A DNA stretch of 64,000 nucleotides, from positions 26,736 through 90,735 of the forward strand of contig DEZB01000052.1 of assembly GCA_002364735.1 (NCBI GenBank), in the 5' to 3' direction. The stretch is from Bacteroidales bacterium UBA3143 (GTDB taxonomy: Bacteria > Bacteroidota > Bacteroidia > Bacteroidales > Dysgonomonadaceae). Each line of letters starts with the position of its first letter. Positions within the stretch are counted from its first letter, which is position 1. Under the pieces are notes generated by a model. The model ran no database searches, was not told the DNA's origin, and saw only the letters and a list, made by a program, of their open reading frames with translations. Shown in pieces: positions 26,695 to 35,305 of this stretch. The translations under genes were made by a program, and so were the position numbers.

Positions 26695-27007
26695 AGTTAG
26701 AAATCAAATCCACCGCGGTGAATTGGACATTCATCTCATGAAAATTCAATTTACCACGGTGAAAATGTTTTGAAACACTATTTTGAAGCTTTTTTGGAGA
26801 AATTTGATAGAAAAACACTGTGAGAAAAGAAAAAACAAGCTAAGATTGAAAAATCAATCTATAATAGTAGAATTCTACAACGAAAATTGGTCTTTTTAAG
26901 GCATAAATGATGCGAATAAGGGCAATAATACAGAAATAATGTGTTTTCAAACATTTTCACCGCGGTGGATGCAAGTTTCATCAGTTTTGAACATTTTCAC
27001 CGCGGTG
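26695..27007. repeat. Intergenic palindrome-box repeat, copy 2 (313 bp)
   Basis: Same element as at 8151-8463. The first 60 bases are nearly identical to copy 1. Boxes CACCGCGGTG (26711), TACCACGGTG (26752), CACCGCGGTG (26958) and CACCGCGGTG (26998) are spaced 41, 206 and 40, exactly as in copy 1. The interior is more diverged but keeps the CATAAATGA...GGGCA stretch. It lies in the convergent gap between tRNA-Thr and pyrC. No coding potential is seen. Confidence 0.88.
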
Positions 27008-27167
27008 AAAATGTTTTGAAAAGATAAGAAAGATGGCTGAAGAAAGCGCCTTCGAGGAGTAAAAATTGTTTGACTTCAACGCCTGAGGCATCTCCTCGAA
27101 AGATGGAATATTAGTTCTTTTAAAACAGTGTGCAGTGAAGGAGCTATGCAGATACCAAAAAAACAAT

Positions 27168-28505
27168 CTATCTCCTAAATTCCAACATCTCCCCGCTTGG
27201 TTCACCCACAACTTCTCCATTATGAAAAGCAATTTTCCCATTTAAGATAGTTGTTTGGATGCTCGACGAAAATGTTTCTCCCTCCAAAGGAGACCACCCG
27301 CATTTGTAAAGTATATTATCAGTAGTAATTGTGTAAGGCTTATTAGGATTGACCATTACCATATCTGCAAAATAACCTTCGCGAATGAATCCCCTATCTT
27401 TCACACCAAAAAGCTTGGCAGGAGCATGACACATTTTCTCTACCACTTGCTCTTTGCTTAAAACATTTTGCGAAGCAAGCTGTAACATCATCTGCAAAGA
27501 ATGTTGCACCAATGGACCTCCAGAAGCTGCTTTCAGTGCACCTCCCTCTTTTTCTTTCAAAGTATGTGGTGCATGGTCGCTTGCAACAACATCCAATTTG
27601 TTTTCTAATAGAGCTTTCCGTAATTCATTTCTGTCTCTTTCAGTTTTAATTGCTGGATTCCATTTAATGCGAGAACCAAGTCGTTCGTAATCATCATCTG
27701 TAAACCAAAGATGATGAACACAAGCTTCTGCAGTAATTTTCTTTTCAGAAAGTGGTTTTGCATCAAATAGTTGCATTTCTTTAGCTGTTGAAAGATGCAA
27801 AACATGCAGGCGTGCTCCATATCTATCGGCAAGCTCAATGGCTTCGGCCGATGATTCATAACATGCTTCAGCACTTCGAATCAGGGGATGGTATTTAATT
27901 GGTATATCTTCACCAAACTCTTTGGTATATTTTTGTATGTTATTGCGGATAATTGATTCCTTTTCACAGTGGGTAGCTATAAGCATATCTATTTCTGCAA
28001 AGATAGCTTGTAGCGCTTTTTTGTTATCAACCAGCATATTACCAGTAGATGCACCCATAAATATCTTTATTCCACAAAGATTTTTAGAATCTGCCTTCTT
28101 TAGTTCCGCTAAATTATCATTGGTTGCACCAAGATAGAAAGCATAATTGGCAAATGACTTACCATGGGCAAACTCATTCTTTTTATCCCACTCATCAAGG
28201 GTTGTGGTTTGTGGATTAGTGTTGGGCATTTCCATATAGCTGGTTACTCCGCCTGCAATGGCTGCTCTACTTTCTGAGCAAATATCGCCCTTGTGTGTAA
28301 GACCTGGTTCGCGAAAATGAACTTGATCGTCAATGACCCCTGGTATAAGATAAAAACCGTCCGCCTCAATTATTTGTGACAGATTGCAAATTTCTTCAGG
28401 AACTTCTTGTGTGTAGATTTTATCTATTCTATCATTTTTGATAAGAACATTACCTTTATAAGAAACACCTTCATTTATTATAGTGGCATTGCGGATGAGT
28501 AGCAT
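27168..28505 (-). CDS. pyrC: Dihydroorotase
   Basis: Third step of pyrimidine synthesis: cyclisation of carbamoyl aspartate to dihydroorotate. The 445 residues follow the class I amidohydrolase pattern. Metal ligands appear in DQVHFREPGLTHKGD (near residue 62; the first His of the usual HxH is Gln-Val-His here), ATHCE near 178, HLSTAKEM near 231 and the catalytic ASDHAPHTLKEKEGG near 303. The DQVH variant is known among dihydroorotases of this type, but paralogous hydantoinase-like roles cannot be excluded entirely. It lies 51 bases after the glycosyltransferase gene and shares its strand. Confidence 0.9.
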   Translation of the reverse strand: MLLIRNATIINEGVSYKGNVLIKNDRIDKIYTQEVPEEICNLSQIIEADGFYLIPGVIDDQVHFREPGLTHKGDICSESRAAIAGGVTSYMEMPNTNPQTTTLDEWDKKNEFAHGKSFANYAFYLGATNDNLAELKKADSKNLCGIKIFMGASTGNMLVDNKKALQAIFAEIDMLIATHCEKESIIRNNIQKYTKEFGEDIPIKYHPLIRSAEACYESSAEAIELADRYGARLHVLHLSTAKEMQLFDAKPLSEKKITAEACVHHLWFTDDDYERLGSRIKWNPAIKTERDRNELRKALLENKLDVVASDHAPHTLKEKEGGALKAASGGPLVQHSLQMMLQLASQNVLSKEQVVEKMCHAPAKLFGVKDRGFIREGYFADMVMVNPNKPYTITTDNILYKCGWSPLEGETFSSSIQTTILNGKIAFHNGEVVGEPSGEMLEFRR

Positions 28506-28556
28506 AATTACTTGTTTTTTAGATGCAATGGGATAATAATAAAAACATAATTCGTA

Positions 28557-29315
28557 TCAGTTTTGCTTTAAAATGGTGGATTTTCGCGGCTTTATTCTAC
28601 CTGTAATTTTTTTCCATCTCAAATCCATTACTCCAAAAAAGGCTTCGCCAAAAATACCCGTATTCATTTTAGAAGTTCCTAATTGTCGATTGACAAATAT
28701 AACGGAAACCTCCTTAATTTTAAAGCCCAACACATAAGTTTTATATTTCATCTCAATCTGAAAAGCGTATCCCTTAAACTGTATTTTATCAAGATCAATA
28801 GTCTCCAAAACTTTGCGCCTATAGCATTTAAAGCCCGCAGTACTGTCGTGAACATTCAACCGGGTAATAAAGCGCACATATTTAGATGCAAAATAAGACA
28901 TCAAGACACGCCCAATGGGCCAATTAACGACATTAACACCTGAACAATAGCGTGAACCAATGGCTAAATCATATCCTTCTGCATGACAAGCATGATAGAG
29001 GCGAGGCAGATCATCGGGATTGTGAGAGAAGTCGGCATCCATTTCGAAAATAAACTCATAATTTCGCGCTAATGCCCACTTAAAACCATGTATATATGCT
29101 GTGCCCAAGCCCATTTTCCCTTTGCGTTCTTCAATAAATAGCTCCCCTGGAAATTCTTCCATTAAGCGGTGTATAATGTCAGCCGTACCATCGGGAGATG
29201 CATCATCAACTACAAGAATGTGAAACCTTTTGGGTAAAGAGAAAACTGCACGAATAATATTTTCGATGTTTTCCTTTTCATTATAAGTAGGAATAATTAC
29301 AATGCTGTCTGCCAT
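28557..29315 (-). CDS. Polyprenol monophosphomannose synthase-like GT2 glycosyltransferase
   Basis: A 252-residue family GT2 enzyme closest to dolichol/polyprenol-phosphate mannose synthases. The nucleotide-sugar site includes VIIPTYNEKENI and LVVDDASPDGTADI at the N-terminus and EMDADFSHNP (the DxD-type motif) near 93. There is no C-terminal membrane domain, as in the short DPM1 form. It would transfer a sugar, probably mannose, to a lipid phosphate at the inner membrane for envelope glycosylation. The sugar identity is inference. It is the upstream gene of a two-gene unit with pyrC. Confidence 0.88.
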   Translation of the reverse strand: MADSIVIIPTYNEKENIENIIRAVFSLPKRFHILVVDDASPDGTADIIHRLMEEFPGELFIEERKGKMGLGTAYIHGFKWALARNYEFIFEMDADFSHNPDDLPRLYHACHAEGYDLAIGSRYCSGVNVVNWPIGRVLMSYFASKYVRFITRLNVHDSTAGFKCYRRKVLETIDLDKIQFKGYAFQIEMKYKTYVLGFKIKEVSVIFVNRQLGTSKMNTGIFGEAFFGVMDLRWKKITGRIKPRKSTILKQN

Positions 29316-29475
29316 ATTTATATTTTTATAATCGCAAATTTACAATATAAATGAGTAAGAAAAAAGAATTATAATTCTTATTGTAACGATTGTATTGAAA
29401 CTCAGTCTTATGTAGATCAAAAGTAAATATAATTACCACCATTGTTAGATACATCTCAATATTGCCACTAATATA

Positions 29476-29507
29476 TTTGGTAATTACAAAAATGATTCTT
29501 ATCTTTG
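29476..29507 (+). promoter_or_regulatory. Promoter of the initiator tRNA
   Basis: TTTG at 29476-29479 and TATCTTTG at 29500-29507 are 20 bases apart. This is a close match to the full Bacteroidota consensus, placed 25 bases before the tRNA. Confidence 0.75.
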
Positions 29508-29532
29508 CACTCTCAATTAAGAGAAAACATAT

Positions 29533-29605
<73 letters not shown>

Positions 29606-29611
29606 CTTTAG

Positions 29612-29643
29612 AAAAAGATCGAAAACAATTTCGATCTTTTTTT
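29612..29643 (+). terminator. Terminator of the initiator tRNA
   Basis: AAAAAGATCGAAA and TTTCGATCTTTTT form a stem with a short loop and a T run, seven bases after the tRNA. Confidence 0.9.
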
Positions 29644-29788
29644 GTTTAAGGAACTTGTTAGTAACAAGTAAAAATGAATAATGTATTGGAAATGAACCAT
29701 ACATCATTTTTTTTGCTCATCGTTTTTATGTTAATTTGCGCCTCAATAAAAAAAGGGCGTCCATAAAAGCGTTCTTAAACAATTAAAT

Positions 29789-30253
29789 ATGAGAATATAT
29801 TTTATTTCCTTTTTTATTTTAATGAGTACATTGGGCTTTGCCCAAAAGAGTGTCAAAGCATCTTTTTATCACAACAAGTTTGAAGGCCGTTTAACATCAA
29901 GCGGAATCAGATACAGAAGCGACAGCTTGACATGTGCTCACCGCACCCTCCCGTTCGGGACAAGGTTAAAAGTAGTAAACCCCAAAAACAACAGTTTTGT
30001 AATAGTAAAAGTAACTGATAGAGGTCCCTTTATTAGAGGACGAGATATCGATTTATCTTATGCTGCGGCAGAAAGATTAGATATCGTAAATCAAGGCGTA
30101 GCTCAAGTAGTATTTACTAAACTACGCGAAATTAAGTTCACACCTCCCATCAAATTTGATAAAAGAGGAATGTTTCTTGCAGAAACTGAACCTCATGACA
30201 TATCCGATAAATTGGATATTGGTAAAGGGGAAGTGCTGTACACACAGAAGTAA
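29789..30253 (+). CDS. RlpA-like septal ring lytic transglycosylase family protein
   Basis: A 154-residue secreted protein. A signal peptide (about residues 1-18, ending GFAQ) leads into a double-psi beta-barrel domain with SFYHNKFEGRLTSSGIRY, HRTLPFGTRLKVVNP and VTDRGPFIRGRDIDLSYAAAERL. This is the RlpA core, which cleaves denuded glycan strands in peptidoglycan. The C-terminal SPOR domain of E. coli RlpA is absent, as in many short Bacteroidota homologues. Single gene, closed by a strong terminator. Confidence 0.92.
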   Translation: MRIYFISFFILMSTLGFAQKSVKASFYHNKFEGRLTSSGIRYRSDSLTCAHRTLPFGTRLKVVNPKNNSFVIVKVTDRGPFIRGRDIDLSYAAAERLDIVNQGVAQVVFTKLREIKFTPPIKFDKRGMFLAETEPHDISDKLDIGKGEVLYTQK

Positions 30254-30296
30254 AAAAACAACACGTCATAAGAGTTCGCTCTTGTTCGTGAATATA

Positions 30297-30326
30297 AAAA
30301 GAGGCGCATTTTTTGCGCCTCTTTTT
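30297..30326 (+). terminator. Terminator of the RlpA-like gene
   Basis: GAGGCGCA (30301-30308) pairs with TGCGCCTC (30314-30321), with an A run before and a T run after. Confidence 0.92.
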
Positions 30327-30390
30327 ATGTTTAAAACTATTCCTTATTCTATAATACCTCATCAACCTGAGGAATCACAGCAATACTGTG

Positions 30391-30627
30391 TGTTTAAAAA
30401 AATGAGCAAGACGAAAAAAAACAAGATGAGTACGGATTGTGTACCTATAATAATTTCTATACTCATAGCACACATTGAATATTTACTTCATCGATAAATA
30501 AGGTAATAAGGTTGCGGAGAGGGGGCTTTAAGTCAATGTTACTAAGGTTTGAGAAGCCTACTGCTATTTGCTTTATTTTTAGACATAATGGCTCCTAATA
30601 AACTTACTGCTTGTATTCAACTCTCTA
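30391..30627. repeat. Direct repeat A, downstream of the GH92 gene
   Basis: About 235 bases that recur in the same orientation at 33109-33331, on the other side of the GH92 gene. The best conserved part runs from TAAATAAGGTAATAAGG (near 30496) through GGTTTGAGAAGCCTACT and TTTAGACATAATGGCTC to TTCAAC. The left part encodes a 31-codon frame starting ATGAGCAAGA; the other copy has a similar but not identical frame. It is most simply a duplicated intergenic segment. Confidence 0.8.
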
Positions 30628-30719
30628 AAATTAAATATCTCAACTGCTTATAATGCTTCAAAACTTATAATTCTATTATAGAAAAATATAGCATTATGCA
30701 AATAAATAATAGAGGCACC

Positions 30720-33023
30720 CTACTTCTCATTCGTAAAAGAATAAGGATAGTCAGATTTATCAATACCTCTTTGTTTATTTGGAGAATCTGATAACTCAAT
30801 GTCTATTTGTGCACCATTCAATAAATCTTGATGGGTAAGGTAATTTTTGGTATTGTTTTCGCCATTTATCTTCATCGAAGATATGTATCTGCGAGATGGA
30901 TGATTATTGGGAGCATTAACTACAAACTTTTTACCATTTTCAAGTGTCACAGTAACCTTTTCAAACAAAGGTGAACCAACAACATATTCATCCGTACCAG
31001 GACATACAGGATAGAAGCCTAACGCCGAAAAGACATACCAAGCAGATGTTTGGCCATTATCTTCGTCTCCACAATATCCGTCAGGAGCTGCACTATAGAG
31101 CTTATCCATCACTTCACGCGACCAATATTGACTTTTCCATGGTTCGCTTGCATAATTGTACAGGTAAACCATGTGTTGAATAGGTTGATTGCCATGAGCA
31201 TATTGACCCATATTCATTATCTGCATTTCTCTGATTTCGTGAATCACTTGTCCATAGTAGCTGTCATCAAAAATAGGAGGCATGATGAATACAGAATCAA
31301 GCATGGTTACAAATTGCTTGTTTCCACCCATCAAATTAATCAGTCCTTGTGTATCGTGAAAAACAGACCATGTATAGTGCCAGCTATTACCTTCTGTGAA
31401 AGCATCACCCCATTTGGTAGGACTAAAAGGAGATTGAAAAGTACCATCTTTATTTTTACCGCGCATCAAGTTGTATTCAGGTGAAAAAAGATTCCTGTAG
31501 TTTTGAGAACGTTTTGCAAAAAGATCTATCTCTGCTTGAGGTTTGTTTAAGGCCTTTGCTAATTTATAAATTGTCCAATCGGCATAAGCATACTCAAGCG
31601 TTCGAGCAGCATTCTCATTAATCTTCACATCATAAGGCACATAACCAAGCGTGTTGTAATATTCGTGTCCCAATCGTCCTGTTGAGGATACTGTCGGATG
31701 CACATTCTTTGTCCCGTGTATCATTGCATCATACAACGCCTCAATATCATAACCCCTTAAACCTTTTAGATAAGCATCGGTAACTACTGAAGCCGAGTTA
31801 TTTCCAATCATCACCCCTCTATGTCCTGGGCTTGCCCACTCTGGCAAGAAACCACTCTCCTTATAGGTATTGACTAACCCCTCTTGCATTTGTTCATTTA
31901 CAGATGGATAAATTAAATTAAGCAACGGAAACAAAGCGCGAAATGTATCCCAGAAACCCGTGTCTGTGTACATGTATCCGGGCAATACTTTCCCATTGTA
32001 AGGACTGTAATGTACAGTTTCTCCCCCTGCCGTTATTTCATGAAATTTTCTTGGAAAAAGCAATGAGCGATAGAGCGTAGAGTAAAATGTGCGTAAATTA
32101 TCCACATTACTATCCTCTATTTGGATTCGACCCAACACATCATTCCATTCATCACGACCATCAGTTACAACCGTTTCAAAATCTTTGCTTGCCACTTCTT
32201 CTAAGTTTTGCCACGCTTGTTCGTAGCTTATAAAAGAAGATGCCACACGAGCCATCACTTGTTCGTCTTTATTTGTAGAAAAACCAACGATTGCACCAAC
32301 ATGCGTATCTTGTGTTTTCAACACATCTTTGCTAATCTTCCCGTTAGTTACTGTGTTTTTGTATTCAAATGGTTTATCGAAAACGATTACAAAGTAATTT
32401 TTAAAATTATCAGGTACTCCCCCACTATTGCGCGTAGTATAACCAATCACCGCATTCTTTTCTGGTATTATCTCTATCGCAGATTCTTTATCAAATGCAT
32501 CTACAATAACATAAGATTTGTCAGTTTCGGGAAAAGTGAAACGAAAAATAGCAGCTCTCTCTGTAGGAGTTATCTCTGTTTTAACATCGTAATCAGCTAA
32601 ATATACACTGTAGTAGTTAGGTTTAGCAACCTCGGCTTTGTGAGAAAACCAACTTGCCCGTTCCTCCTCATCAAAAACAAGTCTGTCCGTTACAGGCAAT
32701 ATAGAAAACTGTCCATAATCATTCATCCACGGACTGGGTTGATGCGTTTGTTTAAAACCCCTGATCTTGTCATCTGTATAAGTATATTGCCAACCATCAC
32801 CCATTTTGCGGGTTTGCGGAGTCCAAAAGTTCATGCCCCATGGTCGTGCAATGGCTGGATATGTATTACCTGCAGACAATTCATATTTTGATTGCGTGCC
32901 CATCAAAATACTCACATAATCAATGGGATCTTGGTTCAATAAGTAATTATCTTGTGCATCTATCGTTTGATTGAAAGTAACAAACAGCAATACCAATGTA
33001 ACAATTATATTTTTCCTTTTCAT
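30720..33023 (-). CDS. GH92 family alpha-mannosidase, secreted
   Basis: A glycoside hydrolase of family 92: calcium-dependent exo-acting alpha-mannosidases, commonly alpha-1,2 in Bacteroidota. The start at 33023 (MKRKNIIVTLVLLFVTF...) gives a proper signal peptide. The open frame extends 19 codons further upstream, to 33080, but that would place a charged segment before the signal. Typical motifs are DTGFWDTFRALFPLLNLIYP, EWASPGHRGVMIGNNSASVV, GNQPIQHMVYLYNYA and GYCGDEDNGQTSAWYVFSALGFYPVCPG. The last two belong to the catalytic and calcium site region. No SusC/SusD pair is adjacent. Direct repeats flank the gene. Confidence 0.93.
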   Translation of the reverse strand: MKRKNIIVTLVLLFVTFNQTIDAQDNYLLNQDPIDYVSILMGTQSKYELSAGNTYPAIARPWGMNFWTPQTRKMGDGWQYTYTDDKIRGFKQTHQPSPWMNDYGQFSILPVTDRLVFDEEERASWFSHKAEVAKPNYYSVYLADYDVKTEITPTERAAIFRFTFPETDKSYVIVDAFDKESAIEIIPEKNAVIGYTTRNSGGVPDNFKNYFVIVFDKPFEYKNTVTNGKISKDVLKTQDTHVGAIVGFSTNKDEQVMARVASSFISYEQAWQNLEEVASKDFETVVTDGRDEWNDVLGRIQIEDSNVDNLRTFYSTLYRSLLFPRKFHEITAGGETVHYSPYNGKVLPGYMYTDTGFWDTFRALFPLLNLIYPSVNEQMQEGLVNTYKESGFLPEWASPGHRGVMIGNNSASVVTDAYLKGLRGYDIEALYDAMIHGTKNVHPTVSSTGRLGHEYYNTLGYVPYDVKINENAARTLEYAYADWTIYKLAKALNKPQAEIDLFAKRSQNYRNLFSPEYNLMRGKNKDGTFQSPFSPTKWGDAFTEGNSWHYTWSVFHDTQGLINLMGGNKQFVTMLDSVFIMPPIFDDSYYGQVIHEIREMQIMNMGQYAHGNQPIQHMVYLYNYASEPWKSQYWSREVMDKLYSAAPDGYCGDEDNGQTSAWYVFSALGFYPVCPGTDEYVVGSPLFEKVTVTLENGKKFVVNAPNNHPSRRYISSMKINGENNTKNYLTHQDLLNGAQIDIELSDSPNKQRGIDKSDYPYSFTNEK

Positions 33024-33108
33024 ATACATATTCAATTCAAAGTTCAATAACTCCAGTTTATTTTCTTGTTCCAGCTTCATGAATAAACCTAATTTCCTGC
33101 AAAATTAG

Positions 33109-33331
33109 GTGTTTAAAACATGAGCAAGATTAAAAAGATGAAGATTGATTATAAAACTATCAATCTATTGACAGCACTCATTGTCTATTTACACCATCGA
33201 GAAATAAGGTAATAAGGTTGTCGGAGAAGGATGTATGGCAATGTTACTAAGGTTTGAGAAGCCTACTCCTATTTGCTTTATTTTTAGACATAATGGCTCT
33301 TGATAAACTTACTGCATGCATTCAACTTTCT
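33109..33331. repeat. Direct repeat B, upstream of the GH92 gene
   Basis: Second copy of the segment at 30391-30627, lying before the GH92 start. The two copies share long exact stretches, for example AATGTTACTAAGGTTTGAG. The remaining bases to 33455 hold no further feature I can support. Confidence 0.8.
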
Positions 33332-33455
33332 ATATAAATAAGCTTCAATCTCCTTTATTAATACATTAGTAACGGCTATTGCACCATATCAGCATACCTA
33401 TTACCTTATTAAACACCAATGAAACAATAGGAATTACTAACTTTAAGAAAGGCAT

Positions 33456-33929
33456 TTATGCATCTTTTACGGTAGGTATAGGCAGCTTTCTTTTTATCGA
33501 TTCTTTTAAGCAAACCAATGTTTCGGTTCGTGCCAATCCTAATGGCATTATTTTTTCTTGAATAAACTGCAGCAACTTCTGATTGTTTTCGGCATACACT
33601 TTTATCAACAAATCGTATTTACCCGTTGTATAGTAGCACTCTACTACTTGAGGCACATTCTGAAGTGCAGTTACAATTTCGTCGTAACTATCGGCTTGCG
33701 ATAAAAACAAACCAATGTAAGCACAGGTAGAGTATCCTATCTTTTCTACATCTACAATAAACTCGGACCCTTTTAAGATACCCGCTCTGGTAAGTTTCTG
33801 TACGCGCTGATGAATGGCAGCTCCTGAGACATTGCATTCTCTTGCAACTTCTAAAAATGGAATACGAGCATTGTTTACAATAAGCTTTAAGATTTTTCCA
33901 TCTAATTCATCTAATTCATGGTTACTCAT
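33456..33929 (-). CDS. Lrp/AsnC family transcriptional regulator
   Basis: A 157-residue regulator of the feast/famine family. An N-terminal winged helix-turn-helix (DELDGKILKLIVNNARIPFLEVARECNVSGAAIHQRVQKLTRAGIL) is followed by a RAM ligand-binding domain (VVECYYTTGKYDLLIKVYAENNQ). These proteins usually sense amino acids and form octamers. It lies 91 bases downstream of an M20 amidohydrolase gene on the same strand; regulation of that gene is possible but not shown. Divergence from the previous gene is unaffected by repeat B. Confidence 0.94.
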   Translation of the reverse strand: MSNHELDELDGKILKLIVNNARIPFLEVARECNVSGAAIHQRVQKLTRAGILKGSEFIVDVEKIGYSTCAYIGLFLSQADSYDEIVTALQNVPQVVECYYTTGKYDLLIKVYAENNQKLLQFIQEKIMPLGLARTETLVCLKESIKRKLPIPTVKDA

Positions 33930-34020
33930 TTACATTGATTTTAAAAATTTACAATAATGAAGACTTTACTACAAAAATAACAATATTTGCGAGTTATTTT
34001 ACACAATATCCTAAATAACT

Positions 34021-35208
34021 TCACTTTTCTAACATTTCCAAAGCAGTTAGAGCAAATAATCCTGTTGATAAACGTAACGACTCCTCATCAATAAGAAATG
34101 TTGAAGTGTGCAGTTTTCCAGATTGCTTGTCTCCTGCAACTCCAAATCGGTAATAACAACCTTTGAATTTCTCTGTAAAGAAACCAAAATCATCGGCTGT
34201 CATTCGTTTGGGAAATTCTGTTACATTTTCACTTTCGACTAATTTAACTGCGATACTCGCCACCTCTTCAGTTAACTCCCTATTGCTAATAGTGCATGGA
34301 TATCCAGGTGGAATTAAAACTTCACAATCGCAACCATAAGCCGAAGCCGTTGATTGAGCTATTTGTGGAATAATGCTAAGCATGTTAGCTCTCTCCGCTT
34401 CATCCATGCATCGCAACGAGCCAGCAAGAACTACTTCTGCGGGGATCACATTGGTTGCACCATCGGCAATGAACTTACCAAACGACAATACCATTGGATT
34501 GAATGGATTGCGACGCCTGCTCACCACTTGTTGCATTGCAACTACAATATTGGATGCTGCAAGCACCGTATCATTTAGCTCATGCGGCAATGCACCATGT
34601 CCACCTTGACCTTTCACTTTGATATGCACTTCGTCGGCCGAAGCCATAATCGTGTCATACTGAAAAGCAACTTTTTCAGCAGGCAGATCAGCATAAGCGT
34701 GTTGCTTAATGACAAAGGCTGGTTGAAAGTCTTTAAAAACACCATCCTTCAACATCAAGTAGGCACCACCAGGCGACTGCTCCTCAGCTGGCTGAAACAC
34801 AAACAGAACAGTACCTCCAAAGTCTTTGCGATGCATGTTAATGAGTTTAGCTGCACCCATCAATGAAGCTGTTTGTGCATCGTGACCACAGGCATGCATC
34901 ACTTTCTTATTCACAGATTTGTAAGGCACATCGTTTTCTTCCTCAATTGGCAATGCATCCATATCTGCACAAAAAGCAATGACACGATCAGAATCAAAAG
35001 CCTCTCCCTTCACATGAGCTAAAACTCCATATCCTCCAATGTTTTTGCGATAGGCAACACCCTCCTCATCAAGAAAACGGGTGATGTATTCACTCGTATT
35101 CCTCTCGTTGTAAGACAATTCGGGATGCTGATGCAAATAGCGGTAATGTCTGACTATTTCAGGAAATAGTTCATCAACTTGATGTTTTATTAGATTGGAG
35201 AGGTGCAT
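34021..35208 (-). CDS. M20 family amidohydrolase (N-acyl amino acid or peptide deacylase)
   Basis: A 395-residue metal-dependent amidohydrolase of family M20 (IAA-amino acid hydrolase/AbgB-like subfamily). The metal site is recognisable in AFCADMDALPIEEEND and HACGHDAQTASLMGAA, then FQPAEEQSPGGAYLM. The dimerisation domain begins KVKGQGGHGALPHELNDTV, and the final ligand is near LHTSTFLIDEE. No signal peptide. It removes acyl groups from amino acids or cleaves dipeptides; the substrate cannot be told from sequence. Confidence 0.92.
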   Translation of the reverse strand: MHLSNLIKHQVDELFPEIVRHYRYLHQHPELSYNERNTSEYITRFLDEEGVAYRKNIGGYGVLAHVKGEAFDSDRVIAFCADMDALPIEEENDVPYKSVNKKVMHACGHDAQTASLMGAAKLINMHRKDFGGTVLFVFQPAEEQSPGGAYLMLKDGVFKDFQPAFVIKQHAYADLPAEKVAFQYDTIMASADEVHIKVKGQGGHGALPHELNDTVLAASNIVVAMQQVVSRRRNPFNPMVLSFGKFIADGATNVIPAEVVLAGSLRCMDEAERANMLSIIPQIAQSTASAYGCDCEVLIPPGYPCTISNRELTEEVASIAVKLVESENVTEFPKRMTADDFGFFTEKFKGCYYRFGVAGDKQSGKLHTSTFLIDEESLRLSTGLFALTALEMLEK

Positions 35209-35245
35209 GATTTGAAGAATTAATAATCTAATGTATAGAAAATGA

Positions 35246-35287
35246 CCACCCTAAAGACCTTCGTAGGGATTTAGGTGAGTGCAGGTT
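35246..35287. repeat. Short intergenic repeat, CCCTAAA type
   Basis: ACCCTAAAGACCTTCGTAGGGATTTAGG-like segment followed by GTGCAGG. Related segments lie near 41589-41622, 57083-57122 and 60764-60812. Confidence 0.4.
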
Positions 35288-35305
35288 TTCAGTGTAGCGC
35301 TCTTA

